Origin: Polyporus tsugae
Lineage: Eukaryota; Basidiomycota; Agaricomycetes; Polyporales; Polyporaceae
DNA length: 64,000 bases
Reading direction: 5' to 3'
Assembly: GCA_024305745.1 (NCBI GenBank)
Contig: JAHRBS010000004.1
Coordinates: forward strand, 3,410,001 to 3,474,000
The first letter of the stretch is position 1. Each line of letters starts with the position of its first letter. Made by a program: the position numbers and the translations under genes. Shown piece after piece: positions 34,165 to 46,444 of the stretch. The notes under the pieces were generated by a model. It did no database searches. It was given only the letters and a program-made list of their open reading frames with translations, and had not been told where the DNA came from.

Positions 34165-37100
34165 ATGTCCGCCCAGGAACACGCGGCTCTTGTCGACCAG
34201 ATTCTGAATTCCGTTCCTGGCAACAATGACAAACTCCTTGCCGACTTGGGTCTCGCAAGTCTGCCATCAAGAGACCAAGTCCATGCACAGATCGAGGAGA
34301 ATCTTCTTCTACCAAAGTCTAGTCTTCCGGATCATTGGCTCCCGACGTACCAGTTGTAAGGCCCTCAGGAGCCCAGCATGGTTCTGCTCGGTCGATATTG
34401 ATGCGTTTTCTAACCTAGGCACTGGGAGTCCAAGCTCTCCATCCCATCGCTTCTGAAGTTCGATCCATCTCCACCCCCTACAAGCCTTGCGTTTGTTCGG
34501 ACCGGTCTCAAAGGTCGAGTCACCGGCTATACAGAAGTGCGTTCAAAGGCAGATGTCGTGAAATGGCAATTTACGTGCATATATGATAGGTGTCAAACCC
34601 TCCTGTGGCCACTGGTTTAACATCCACTGCCATCGATCGAGCGCCGGGCCCAAGTCGCAACTTCGTCCGAGGCAAATCTGGTTATGTTCCTTTTTGGCCT
34701 GGGGGAATGGACACACTCAAGACCTCTGATAATATCGTCGAGTTTGAAGAGGGGTCATCACAACTCCGGACTGTCGCTCCTGGACTGTCGCGCGGGTTAA
34801 GGCTCCCCACAGAAGAAGTCGATGCTGACGTCGTCGGCTTGACTCCAGCAAAGAGGAAGGGGAACGAGACCGATGCCTTGGTATGCGCCTTATTCTGTCC
34901 ACATGCCGATAACCTTCCTCATCTTCACATTCAGAACGGGCATGCATATGGCCCCGGGGACGAAGAAGAGGACGGAGGCATCTCCTTGACCAACGGGGCG
35001 TCAGATATTGATGACCTCCTACCCACGAGCGTAAGCATCTTTCCGAGATAGCGAGCCGCGGATCCTGACGTTTAACGACAGAGGAGCCATTTGAACCCAG
35101 TTGCCACTGCACGAAGGCGGTTGCGCCGCGCCAATGTGCAGAAACGTGACTGGGCTCATGAAGTCGATGTCAATAAATCGATGCGTAATTTCCATGAGCT
35201 CGTCCCAGAGATGGCTCACGAGGTCGGTATCGCATGGTCAGATGATCTATTCCGCGCTGATTGCTCGCCCGCAGTATCTATTCGAGCTCGACACGTTCCA
35301 GAAAGAGGCGGTGTACCATCTCGAGATGGGCGACTCTGTCTTCGTCGCAGCGCACACATCGGCGGGGAAGACAGTCGTGGCCGAGTATGCCATCGCGCTC
35401 GCTGCGAAACATATGACAAGGTTCATGCGTCTACTCGTCTTCTAGTCATGGGTGACCGCTGACAGCTTCTCAGAGCAATCTATACGTCCCCGATTAAGGC
35501 GCTGTCCAACCAGAAATACCGCGATTTCAAGCAAACGTTCAGCGCCGCCTCGGTGGGCATCCTGACAGGAGACGTACAAATCAACCCCGAAGCCAACTGC
35601 TTGATCATGACCACAGAGATTCTGCGCAGCATGCTCTACAAGGGCGCTGACCTGATTCGAGACGTCGAGTTCGTGATTTTCGACGAGGTTCACTACGTTA
35701 ATGACGCCGAGGTGAGCGTTCCGGCGATAGGCTCCCTATGACTGCTCAAAAATTGTGCAGCGCGGCGTCGTTTGGGAAGAAGTTATAATCATGCTGCCGG
35801 ATCATGTCAACATCATCCTTCTATCCGCCACCGTCCAAAATACGAAGGAGTTCGCCGAGTGGGTGGGGTACGTTAATAGTTCCCGTCGTCATTTGACTCG
35901 TGCCTGACGTACCTTGCAGGAGAACGAAGAAGAAGGACATTTACGTTATCTCCACCGCTCAGCGACCAGTCCCCCTTGAGCATTACCTCTATGCTGGCCG
36001 AAACCTGCACAAAATCGTTGACGCCAACCGCAACTTCCTTGCCCAGGGGTAGGGGTCATCTTCCACTCGCACGATCCTCGCGTAGTGTCTTATGACATAT
36101 TTTGCAGTTACAAGGACGCCGGAGAGGCATTGCGCCGGAAACAGGACAAGGAACGAGAGGCACAGGGTTTGCCGCCAGTCCAGAGACTGGGTGCCCGTGC
36201 CGCTGCGCCACAGCGTGGGCAGCGCGGCGGACCACCGGCTCGTGGCGGCGGCCAGAGGGGTGGGACCCCTGCTCGGGGCGCGACCCCTGCCCGAGGGGGA
36301 GGTTCTGGAAGGACTTTCCACCAGCCGGACAAGAACCTGTACGTGCATCTGCTCGGCAACTTGAAGAAGCAGGCGTTACTCCCCGTTGTCATCTTCACGT
36401 TTTCCAAGAAGCGCTGCGAGGAGAACGCCGGGACCTTGACGACCCAGGACTTTTCTACGGCGGTGGAGAAGAGCGAAATCCATGTGGCGGTCGAGAAGGC
36501 GCTCTCCCGGTTGAAAGGTCCGTTCCTAGACGCGTTACCCGCTGCAAACTCGATTGCGGTATTCTTATGCGTATGTGGTGCCGGACGCAGGGACAGACAA
36601 ACAGTTGCCGCAGATTCGCCGGATGCGAGAGCTTCTCTCGCGCGGGATAGGCGTCCATCATGGCGGCCTTTTGCCTATCGTGAAGGAGGTGGGCTACTCA
36701 AGAATAGTACTCCGGTAGAGCGGTGCTGACACGCACTCTGCAGGTGGTCGAGATCCTCTTCGCGCGCGGCTTGGTCAAGGTTCTTTTTGCAACCGAGACC
36801 TTCGCCATGGTGCGTGCATCCATCACATCCTGCCGTCAACCATTCATATTATTTTAGGGCGTCAACATGCCTGCTAAATGTGTCGTATTCTCGCATATCA
36901 GGAAGCATGACGGGCGCAGCTTCAGAGAGATTCTTCCTGGAGAGTACACACAAATGAGCGGACGAGCGGGCCGCCGTGGTTTGGACCCGACTGGAACGGT
37001 CATCATAGTCGCCAACGACGAATGTCCAGAAGTACGCAGACCTTTCATTTTGCGTTGCTGCTGCCTGGTTCACTCACGCTTGCGGGCTGCAGCAAAGTAT

Positions 37101-39036
37101 ATTGAGCAACATGATTCTTGGCAAGCCGTCCAAGTTGCAGTCACAGTTCCGCCTAACGTACAACATGATCTTGAACCTGCTCCGGGTGGAGGCGCTGCGC
37201 GTCGAAGAAATGATCAAACGAAGCTTCTCAGAAAACGCCTCCCAACAGCTTCTGCCGCACAACCAGGAGAAGGTGGTGGAGGTACGGTCTCAAATTTTGG
37301 TCGCCCTTCGAGTTATTCTGAATGGCATCTGCCCGCCCCTCAGATTGAGCGGAAGCTATCCAAGATGCCCCAGTTGGCATGCGAAGTGTGCGCGTCGGAC
37401 ATTGAGCAATTCTATGATACCTCACTCGATATTGTGGAGTCGACTCAGAAATTACTCTCGATGGCGGATCCTAAGCGGGTATTTGCTACCGGCACAGTGG
37501 TAATTTTGCGAGATGGGGTGAGCTCCCATTAGTATCTTTGACGGGACGAGCTTGTAATAAGGATCCTTGTCCCCTAGCATTTCAAGTCAAATATCGGCGT
37601 AATTGTTAGGCTCTCTGATACGCGCGATGGGGAGAAGTGGTACTATGTCCTCGCGATGGTCTCCGAGGAGACGAAGAGCGGGAAACACGGTAAGCTCCTT
37701 GTCCGCTGCTGTGATCTCATGCATCTCACTGGATGGATAAGACATTAAGTCTGTCCCGCCGCGATGGGAGTTCCAGCCCGAGTCCCTCTTGGTCGATAAT
37801 CCTGTATACGAGTTAGCTTCCGTCCCATCCAGCAGCATCGCGCTTGTGACAAGAAACGCGTTACAGGTTGGAGGCTGCGTCCGTGAAATGTACAGTAGCT
37901 GACCTCATTCACTAGCTCGAGGCTTCACTGATAGTGGGAGGCCGTATCGGAAAAATGAACGACATTATCAAGGAGCTTCAAGGGGTCTTGGATAGCTGGC
38001 TACAGGGCAACGGCATCAAGGAGGTTGAATGGGCCAAGACAAGACGCTTGGAGTTCCAGGAATTACTGCGACACCGAGACACCCTAGCTAATACACTCGA
38101 GACCTTCGCGTGCACGTCATGTCCTCACTTCGAGGAGCACGTAAGTATTTCTCTACGTTGTTGGAAGAGCATCTGATGTTCACGTACCGATCGGCCCACA
38201 GTACGCGTTCATGCACGGCAAGAAGGTCCTCGAAGCAAACATCGCGGAGCTGAAACACATACTCTCGGACCAGAACCTCGAGCTCATCCCCGACTACGAA
38301 CAGCGGATCGAAGTCCTCAAGGAGCTCAAGTTCATCGACGACAACTCGACCGTGCTACTCAAGGGTCGTGTCGCGTGCGAGGTCAGATTCTCAACCTCTG
38401 TCTCGTTATCGTGTGCTGGACGACATGGCTGACGGTGCCCGCAGATCAACTCCGCGAACGAGCTCGTCCTGACCGAGCTCATCCTCGAGAACACGCTCGC
38501 GGCGTACGACCCTGAGGAAGTCGTCGCGCTCCTGTCCTGCTTCGTCTTCCAGGAGAAGACCGACGTCGAGCCCGTCATCCCGCCCAAGCTCCAGGAAGGG
38601 CTGGAAGCGATCATGGCGATTGCCGATCGCATCGGCCGGATACAAGACAGACACAAGGTCCCTGGCGAGGAGTTCCGCGCCCTCAAGTCCGGTCTGGTGG
38701 AGGTGGTTTACGAATGGGCGAAGGGCATGGTGAGTGTTTCCCGGCTCAATGTATGCGCGTATTTGACACCTCGTACAGCCATTCGAGCAAATCACCGACC
38801 TCACAGACGTTGCAGAAGGCACCATCGTACGTGTCATTACCCGGTTGGACGAGACGTGCAGAGAGGTTCGGGACGCAGCGCGGGTCATCGGGGACACAGA
38901 ATTGTTCAAGAAGATGGAGGAAGCACAAATCAAGATCAAGAGGGACAGTACGTCGGCTCGTTCGTCTCTCATCCCTGTTGCGAGCTGTACTAACCACGTC
39001 CTTTCAGTTGTATTCGCTGCCAGTTTGTATTTCTAG
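34165..39036 (+). CDS. SKI2: SKI2, RNA helicase of the cytosolic exosome cofactor complex
   Basis: Twenty-two exons whose lengths sum to 3693 nt (1230 residues; yeast Ski2 is similar in size). Boundaries: 34165..34355, 34419..34536, 34590..34880, 34935..35030, 35082..35222, 35275..35420, 35474..35711, 35761..35867, 35920..36048, 36108..36517, 36591..36688, 36744..36809, 36858..37031, 37093..37281, 37344..37517, 37578..37689, 37742..37866, 37916..38140, 38202..38381, 38445..38729, 38779..38947, 39008..39036. Motifs: Walker [21 protein letters not shown] box, [33 protein letters not shown] and [10 protein letters not shown]. The N-terminal [11 protein letters not shown] and the RGG-rich loop (encoded near 36200-36310) before FSKKRCEE separate Ski2 from Mtr4. 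With Ski3 and Ski8 it threads mRNA into the exosome for 3'-5' decay. Confidence 0.96.
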
Positions 39037-39266
39037 GTGCAGCCCCCTACCGATGTAGCCACAACACATACCATCATGTCAAGCAATCTGTACATGTATG
39101 CTGTATGCGACATGGACAATAACACATGAATATATTATAGGCACATGTCACACTAGAAAGGTTCCCTCGCAAGCCCGATATATTAAAAGATGCAATGACT
39201 TTCCAAACAATATGCAACGTAGTAGCAGTGCAAGACGCGACGAAGGTTGGGGTGTAAGAATCCCTT

Positions 39267-41244
39267 TTACTTCCGCTTCTTGACAGGCGTCTCCTTCTGC
39301 TCGCCACCGGCGGGGGCAACGGGTGCAGGGTCGGCCTTCTTGTCGTCGGCTGTGGGCGCGTCCGTCTTCTTGGTAGACTTGGGGGACTGGCAGCAGAATC
39401 GTCAGCGACCTCGCTATCCCTGCCTCAGCGAAGACACGTACCTTGGTGATGGGCTTCTGCTGCGCGCCGCCAAGGAGGACACCAAGCATACCGAAGAGGG
39501 TAACAACCGCAAGCGCAAGGCCGGCACCAGTCTCAGGGTGAGTCTTGAACGCAAGCACGGGGTCGACCTTGGCGAGGTTGAGGAAGTTGAAGACCTTGAC
39601 ACGGAGGAACTCGGCGGGGTCGGCAGCAAACGTGGGCTCGGCCGTTTCCTCCTTCTCCTCCTTGATGGAGGCCTTCTCAGCAACTTCCTCGACGGTCTTC
39701 TTGACGAAGTAGGTCTCCTCCGCGAGCTTGCGGGCATCTTCGACGGAGTGGCCAACGTAGATGTTGTCGAAGAGGATGTCCTCGGTCATGGACCAGAGCT
39801 CGATACCGACGCCGCCGATGGGGATGAGGGACTTCACGGGGGTGGAGTCCTCGAAGTAGTTGGGGTTGGCGATCTTGCGAGGAGCCCACTCGCCCTTGTA
39901 GGCGGGGTTGTCGATCATGGGGGCGTACCACTTGCCCTTGTAAGCGGGGTTAGCTTTGAAGGGGCGCTTCCACTCGCCGCAGCCAGGAGCCTCGTCACAC
40001 TTGACGTTGCGGACAGTTGGCGCGATCCAGTCACCGTCCTCCTCATCATCCCACTCCTCAGGCTTCTCGGCGTCTGAGACATTGGCTTAATTCGAGTCAT
40101 CGGGCCGCATAAAACGGTAACGAACATACCAGGGTCGGGGACGGTCTCAGGCTCATCGTCAAGCCAGCCCTCAGGCTTCACGGCTTCCTCGTCCGGGATC
40201 TCGTAGGGAGCATCCTCGTCCCAGTCCTCGGGCTGCAGCAATGACATGAGGACCCAAATTGGTATTACTTAAATTATACCACTAACCTTGGTAGCATCGG
40301 GGTCGGCGATCCTCTTGGTGTCAACCCAGTCCTCGGGCTTCTTGTCCTCAGCGTCGTCAATCTCCTTGTCGGGGTTGACGGCGGGAGTGAAGTCCTCAAG
40401 GAGGTTGCCAAGGTTGTGGCTCTCGCCGTTGAACAAGACATCGTAGGTGTTGTTCGGGAAGACGTGGAGCGTGTACAGGTTCGTCGACTTGCCGAAGTCG
40501 GGCTTAGGGGGTAGCTTGAGGTGCTTCTCCTCGAACTCACCGCTGACGGGGTTCTTGTGGCGGAAGATGAAGTGGATCTATGACAAGGGAAACGCGGGCA
40601 CCCGCATCCCACGTGAGCACGCGTCTCACAAACCGAGGTCTGGGTCGCGCGTGCGAGCGCACGGCGGGGACTACACACCTTGGTGCCAGGGCAGGTCATG
40701 TCCGGGCCAAACATGATGGTCCAAGGAGTCTTGTCATCGAACTCCTTGCCCGCAGTCTGGAAGCCGTTCTCGAGAAGCTTGACGTATCCGCCACCGCAGT
40801 TGCCGCCCTTTTGGTACTTGACCTCGTATTGAACGACAACGGGCTTGTCGTCAAAGTTGATGGGCTTAGCGAAGGGTGCGGAGATGGCGTGGTGGGCAGC
40901 CTTGGTCTTGGCGACGAGGCCCTTGTCACCCTCGATGGAGGGCTCAATGGGGTCCTCGACCTCCCACTTGCCGACGTAGCTGAAGGTCTCGGTGCCGACG
41001 GGAGTCTTCTTGGTCGCCTCGGAGGGCGTCCACCGCTCGGTCCAGTCGTCAGTGAACTGCTCAAGGAAGGGGGCCTTTACGGAAGTAGCCTGTAGGCGAA
41101 TACACGTAAACACACTGCGTGTATGCGAAGATGCACGAGCGAGGAGGGTAATTAACAAACCTTGAAGGTGGGCTTGGGGGTTTCATCTGCGGCCGACACG
41201 GAGACCGCGACGGCAAGCAGGGCAGAGAGCGCTACACTTCGCAT
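39267..41244 (-). CDS. CNX1: Calnexin, ER lectin chaperone
   Basis: Six exons: 41244..41161, 41089..40679, 40577..40287, 40232..40130, 40073..39442, 39386..39267; 1641 nt, 546 residues. It folds N-glycoproteins in the ER. A signal peptide ([18 protein letters not shown]) leads into the lectin domain with [30 protein letters not shown] and HFIFRHKNP. The P-domain shows type-1 repeats ([63 protein letters not shown]) and type-2 repeats ([38 protein letters not shown]). Then [15 protein letters not shown], a single transmembrane segment (about [19 protein letters not shown]) and a Lys-rich cytosolic tail ending KKRK. Only 230 bp separate its stop from that of SKI2 (convergent). Confidence 0.96.
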
Positions 41245-41547
41245 TGTGGACGAAGGACCAAGACGGGTGGAAAGCAAGGACTTGGGAGGAAAGGAGCGAG
41301 GGAAGACGAAAGGGAGTAAGAGAGAGAGAGAGTTAGCTGGCGTTAAACAAGCGCCCCCCTAATATCCACTCCTCGGCTATTCCCTACCCAAAGACTGCCA
41401 CGTATGCCACATCCCCCCACGCGCGCCTCCCGCATTCCAGGGCGTTCGATGATCCCACGCCCTTGCCCTCCTCCTCCCCATCACACTCACAGATAGAGAC
41501 AGAAAGCAGTTCCATAGCACACTCTACATACACACAAAAACTGTACA
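41245..41547. other. Short intergenic region, calnexin promoter / SNU114 3' end
   Basis: About 300 bp between the calnexin start and the stop of SNU114 (both -). It holds a (GA)n-rich stretch near 41310-41330. Nothing else was recognised; the calnexin promoter must lie here and overlap the SNU114 3' UTR. Confidence 0.4.
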
Positions 41548-44500
41548 CTACCCGAGCAAGTCTGCATGTCCCGACGCCGACAGCGCAAGCTGGAACGGGC
41601 CCATCATCATCAGCACGCGTCCGAAACACGACCGAGGAAGTGACACGTACGATGAACTCGTCGTCCAAATATTTTGACACAGAAATCTGGTCGCCCAGGC
41701 CCTTCCGTCTTCTCGTTTTCAATACAAGGTCTCGTGCGAGTGCTTGTCCGGACGCCGGCTCGAGGGGGCGCAGCTTGATACTCGTGTCAGTGGGATCACC
41801 TGCGTCCGGCACCACATTCAGCCACCGAATGTTCAGCGAGAATAAAAGGGCACCCACCCGGTACAATCGACCAGTGGTCGAACACCTGCAAGCAGAACGC
41901 CTGGCCCTGCGTTGCGGTGCGCAGGTCCGTTTCGAAGCCGTTCGCGTCAATGACCGGGATGAGGGCCTTGACGGTGTACAGAGGCGAGCCAGCTTTCGGG
42001 ATGTCCTGAGTAACGTGACCGCGGCGTCGTGCTAGCACGGTGTACACGGCGGAGATACAGTCGGCGGGAGCCTGTACCTCCACGTAGTAAATCGGCTCCA
42101 TCAACCGGGGAGTTGCCTAACGGGGCACGGTCAGCACCCTCCCCCATGTGCCACACCACGTAATCTGATTCCTCACCATCAGGAACGAAGAGTAGCAGAC
42201 TCGGCGAGCGGTCGGCACAATCTGGCCTCCCCCACGGTATATTGGCTCCTGCGCCAGGCTGGCGTCCAGTACCCGGAACTTGACGTTTCGCATGGCTACA
42301 TTCTCATGAGCCTCCACCATCGCAAGAACAATATACGTGAACTCACGCTCATCGCACAGGGGGCCTTCACGCGCACCCCATTGGAAGCCTTGCTTGATGT
42401 GCTCCTTGACAGTGCCGAGAAGCTTCTTGTCGATTTGCGATGGAAGTGTGTCGTCGAGCAGTATGTTCGGACCGCTGTCGTCTGGGCCGAAGGCCCATAT
42501 TGACCGCGACGCGAGCAAGTCCCATTGGTACTTCTCCTCGAAGAACTTACCGCGCTCCTTCGCCGTCATGCGCATGTTGACCCGCCCAGTCTCGACGTCC
42601 TCCGCAATACCGCGCTCCAGCGGTTCTGCAATCATCGTGAGACGGTTCCTGCAGACGTCAAAATTAGGTTCGCCGCGGCTTCAGGCGCATGTAGCGGGGG
42701 ACGCACTTCTTATTAGGCGTATCGGCATAGCACTTGAGCGCGCTCGTCTCAAGCACCGTTTCCGCGAATTTGGTGACGGGGTCCGACACCTTGATCTCGA
42801 TCTCCGAGAACAGTCTCCGCAGATCATGCATAACGCAATCGAGGTACAACTCGCCCGTGCCGATAACGACGTGTTCGCCGCTCTCCTCGACCTTGGTTGC
42901 AACGAGGGGGTACGACTTGTTGATACTGCGAAGACCAGCGAGCATCTTCGGCAATTCGGACGGCGCGATAGGCTCAATGGCAATCTTGAGAACCGACTGC
43001 GTCATATGTTTGATCGGCCGGAAGATGTGAAGGTCATCCTCCACGTCAAACGAAGCGATCGTCGCGGTCTTGGAGATGGACGCGTCAACACCGCCGAGCA
43101 ATACCAGGTTTCCTGCCGGGACCTCTTCAGCAGGGATAAAGTATCTGTGTAGAGGTCAGAATAATGGGGCCAGAGGGTGAGACAGTAGACTGACCGGGCT
43201 CCGCTAATCCAGATGTCGTCGACAACAGCCTTAGCCATGTCTTCCTCGTCCTCTGGCGAGTACCCCTCGCCGAGCACCTTGACGTCCATGCCCTTCCGGA
43301 TGGTTCCGCTGATGACACGGCCAAGCGCTCGGAAGTTCTGCGCATCGGTGGTGTGATACAGCTTAGCGATCTGCACCATGACAGGACCCTCTGGATTGCA
43401 CTCTTGCATGGTGTGCGCGAGCTCTGAAGACATAGGTCCCAGATATGTCGTCTCAACCTTCGACCGAGTCGCCTCTGCAGGCGAGGGTATGTGCTCCGCA
43501 ATCATATCCACTAGGCCGACGGAAGGACCGAAGAACTGGCCAAGCACAGCCTTCAGCAGTGGCCGCACATCCATCTTGTACATCACAGGCTTCAGCTGGA
43601 TACCAAGGCTTGCCAGGGTCTCCTTGAGTGGCTCAGTTTCCTCGCTGAGGACTTGACTATACAACTTGTAGAGCGGCTCCAGGATGAAGTGTACGAAGGA
43701 ACGGCTCGTTTCGGGATCTGCGGGCTTCCGCGTGAACTTGCGGTCCTCGCGGTTGTAGTAGATGTCTCCCCAAAGACGGTCGGCAAACGCATTGACATCA
43801 ACAGAACCTAGGAACCCGCGCAACGGTCAGCCACTGCCCAATTGTAGTAAAGAGAGGGTATATGCGCACCATATGTATCCGCATACATCTGCGCGAACGA
43901 GCGAAGGGTGAAACACCAGTGCATATCCGTGCTCGCAAACGCGACATTACCGTGCTCCGGGCTTAGCCTCAAGTCTGGGTCAGGGTTTATGCCACTGTGT
44001 ATTCGTGAGCTGGAGCCGACGTTCGATACAGCAAGAGGCAGCGTACCTGATAAACGTGTTGACCTCCTCAATAGTATGCTTGATTTTGTAGTACGCATCG
44101 GCGGGCTTGATGCGTAGCTCAAGGATTAGTCGGTCAATCTTGTTCACGACAAGAGTGATTTTGACACCTTCTTGGAGCGCGTGGCGGATGATCGCCTCCG
44201 TATTGCACATCACCTACATGCATATTTCAGCTAACGTTACCCGTTCACATCTGGTAACGCGCCTCACCCCTTCTACGACGTCAACCACGAGGAGAACGCC
44301 ATCCGCCAACCGAATGGCGTTGGCCACCTCGTCGATAAAGTTCACATGGCCAGGGGTGTCGATCAAGTGGACGAGATGAGATTTCCCATAGCTGTTCGGG
44401 AGAACCAGGGACATGGGACAGGACTTAATGGAAATCCCGCGGTCGCGCGATAGAAGGTGAGTGTCGGTATACCGGGTCTGCAACATACGGTCAGTTCACT

Positions 44501-45155
44501 CCAGTGAGAACGTACTGACCGATTTCGTACCTGGTGGTCAGAGTCCCATGTCAACTTGTGCGTCTCGAAAACGAGCATGTCCATCAGAGCAGTCTTGCCG
44601 TGATGCAGATGGCCGACGATAGCGACATTGCGGACGAACTCAGGGAACGCCGTCATGTTCAACAAGAAGCTGGCGCGGTCTATTCAGCATATTAGTATGC
44701 CGTCCTATAAGGAAACACTCACCCCTTGTCGTATCGCGTCTCCGGCATGTCCTTTTCTTCCACCGTCCATTTCCGGACTTTCACAGGAGCAACGATGGGC
44801 TCCGAAAGTGGTTGCGCATCCTCCTCCTGAACCAGGGTCTCGACCTCTTCTCCATATACTTGAGACGCGGAAGGATAGTACTGCTTGTCTTCGTGCAATA
44901 CTACCGCATTGTGAATGGGTTCTGTAGCACAATCCGTCAGCCACACACGCAACAAATTCGAGTAAGAGACGCACCGTCTACTTCCATGAGGGCCATCTCA
45001 TCGTTGGGACCGGATTCCTCCTCATCGAACCCTTCCAGAGGCTGGACCTCAGACTGCGGGGCAAATTGTTGCTGCTCCATCTCCTCTTCCTCGTCTGACT
45101 CAAGGTCAGCACCGATGTAGTTTCCAAACTCATCGTAGTCCTCGAAAGACGCCAT
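41548..45155 (-). CDS. SNU114: SNU114/EFTUD2, GTPase of the U5 snRNP
   Basis: Thirteen exons: 45155..44975, 44921..44723, 44669..44531, 44477..44268, 44213..44047, 43994..43870, 43807..43195, 43144..42707, 42648..42347, 42295..42177, 42116..41858, 41799..41651, 41589..41548; 2943 nt, 980 residues (human EFTUD2 972). An EF-2-like GTPase that governs Brr2 activity in spliceosome activation and disassembly. Acidic N-terminus starting [16 protein letters not shown]1 [13 protein letters not shown]; switch DRGISIKS; G3 [12 protein letters not shown]4 VVNKIDRL. Domain II includes [19 protein letters not shown], then [30 protein letters not shown] domain III ([14 protein letters not shown]), and C-terminal [12 protein letters not shown] plus [22 protein letters not shown]. 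The last exon, giving [13 protein letters not shown], was chosen because it is in phase and has a good acceptor (TTCCAG). Confidence 0.96.
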
Positions 45156-45471
45156 TTTCAGGGACTGAGGACAGCACGAAGTTTGACGAGCGCGGGAGGA
45201 GTGGTAGTTACGAGAAAGCAAAAGAACAAGACTAGAAAGTGCCAATTAGACGATGGTGGAGGGATATTGGGAGCAAATACGCGTTTGACGTAGAGCGCCG
45301 GTGGAGGCGAGGCTCGAGCGGGGGAGGAGGGCGGGGGATGGTTTTTGGAAAGGAGCCACCGTCGCGGTCAGAGAGAACGCGTCGCATTCGGCGCCTACGG
45401 ATCCTGCACGCGCGACGATCCGTATGGGCTTGACCTCCGAGCCATCGTGAGTCCTGTCACAGCGACAAGCC
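45156..45471. promoter_or_regulatory. Bidirectional promoter region, SNU114 / prefoldin 1
   Basis: 316 bp between the divergent start codons of SNU114 (-) and PFD1 (+). No TATA box is visible; the sequence is GC-rich with a purine-rich centre. Shared promoter use is inferred from the short spacing. Confidence 0.5.
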
Positions 45472-46067
45472 ATGGCCACCCTCTCAGATGACACCCTTCG
45501 CAAGGTGCGCGATGCAGCATTAACGTGTTGCTAAACTATTGAAGTCATGGCCTACAGATCCTAGTGCAAATTCAGCAAACTGCTATACAGTCCCAGCGCG
45601 CTCTGAATGTCTCGAAGCAGCAGATCGCTGCCAAGGAGCGCGAGCGGAGAATTTTGCAGTTGACTATCGAGGAGATCACATCACTACAGGTGGATGTCAA
45701 CCTGTACAAGGGTGTCGGGAAGATGTGAGTGGTCAGGCACTGCACAAGTCTAGTATGCGATTAGGCCTAACTCCTCTTCGCTCGCTAAGGTTCATGAACG
45801 TTCCACGTCCAACGATGGAGAAGGACCTCAAGGCTGAGGAGAAGGAGCTTACGGATGACATCAAGAACCTGGAGAAGAAAGTGTGTAGAACCCGTACTCG
45901 TCGCCGTTCACATTCGCTAACCATCCCTCTCGCAGAGCAAGTACCTCGAGAAACAGTTCAACGATGCTCAAGCACAACTACGAGACATCGTACGCATGTC
46001 CTCCTGTCTCTTTGCGAATCCCCCGTGTCTGACCGACTCACAGTTCCAAAGCGTGCCAGGGCAGTAG
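45472..46067 (+). CDS. PFD1: Prefoldin subunit 1
   Basis: Five exons: 45472..45504, 45558..45724, 45790..45880, 45936..45989, 46044..46067; 369 nt, 122 residues, the usual size. It is one of the two-helix beta-type subunits of the hexameric prefoldin chaperone that passes actin and tubulin to CCT. The first helix covers LVQIQQTAIQSQRALNVSKQQIAAKERERR; two short strands lie around TSLQVDVNLYKGVGKMFMNVPRPTME; the second helix runs from KDLKAEEKELTDDIKNLEKKSKYLEKQFNDAQAQLRDIF. The GVGKMF motif is characteristic of subunit 1. The last exon encodes only FQSVPGQ and a stop. Confidence 0.93.
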
Positions 46068-46444
46068 TGTGTACAAACCAACATGTACAGTACCGTTAGG
46101 ACGCCGCATTCTTCCATGTATCTCATAGCATCTTTCCTTTGAGTCCTCTTTGTTCCCCGCAGCAATACACCACTCGTTTGACTCACGTCGAATGTTCTGC
46201 TTCGCTCGCACCATGCGCGATATTTAGCCAAACGATGACGTATTGCATGAGAGCTCCAAACAACTAGCAAGCTACAGAGTTTGAGACAAAACGTGCGGAC
46301 GGGAATGCGAGTCAGTCAGCTATGATATACTACGATGCCTGAAAGGGTATCATTAAGTGTGGGTTGGATAAACGTTGCGTGGTCTAACGTTGGAAGCATG
46401 GCAATAGCGTGCAATCTATGAGCAAAGTCGAAGCAAAACGGAGT
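46068..46444. other. Convergent intergenic region, PFD1 / ABC transporter 3' ends
   Basis: 377 bp between two converging genes. Neither a gene nor a repeat is visible. Confidence 0.45.

Noticed and set aside
36200..36310. RGG insertion in SKI2 as an anomaly
   Set aside because: A Gly/Arg-rich loop at the same place is present in yeast Ski2, so it is a family feature.
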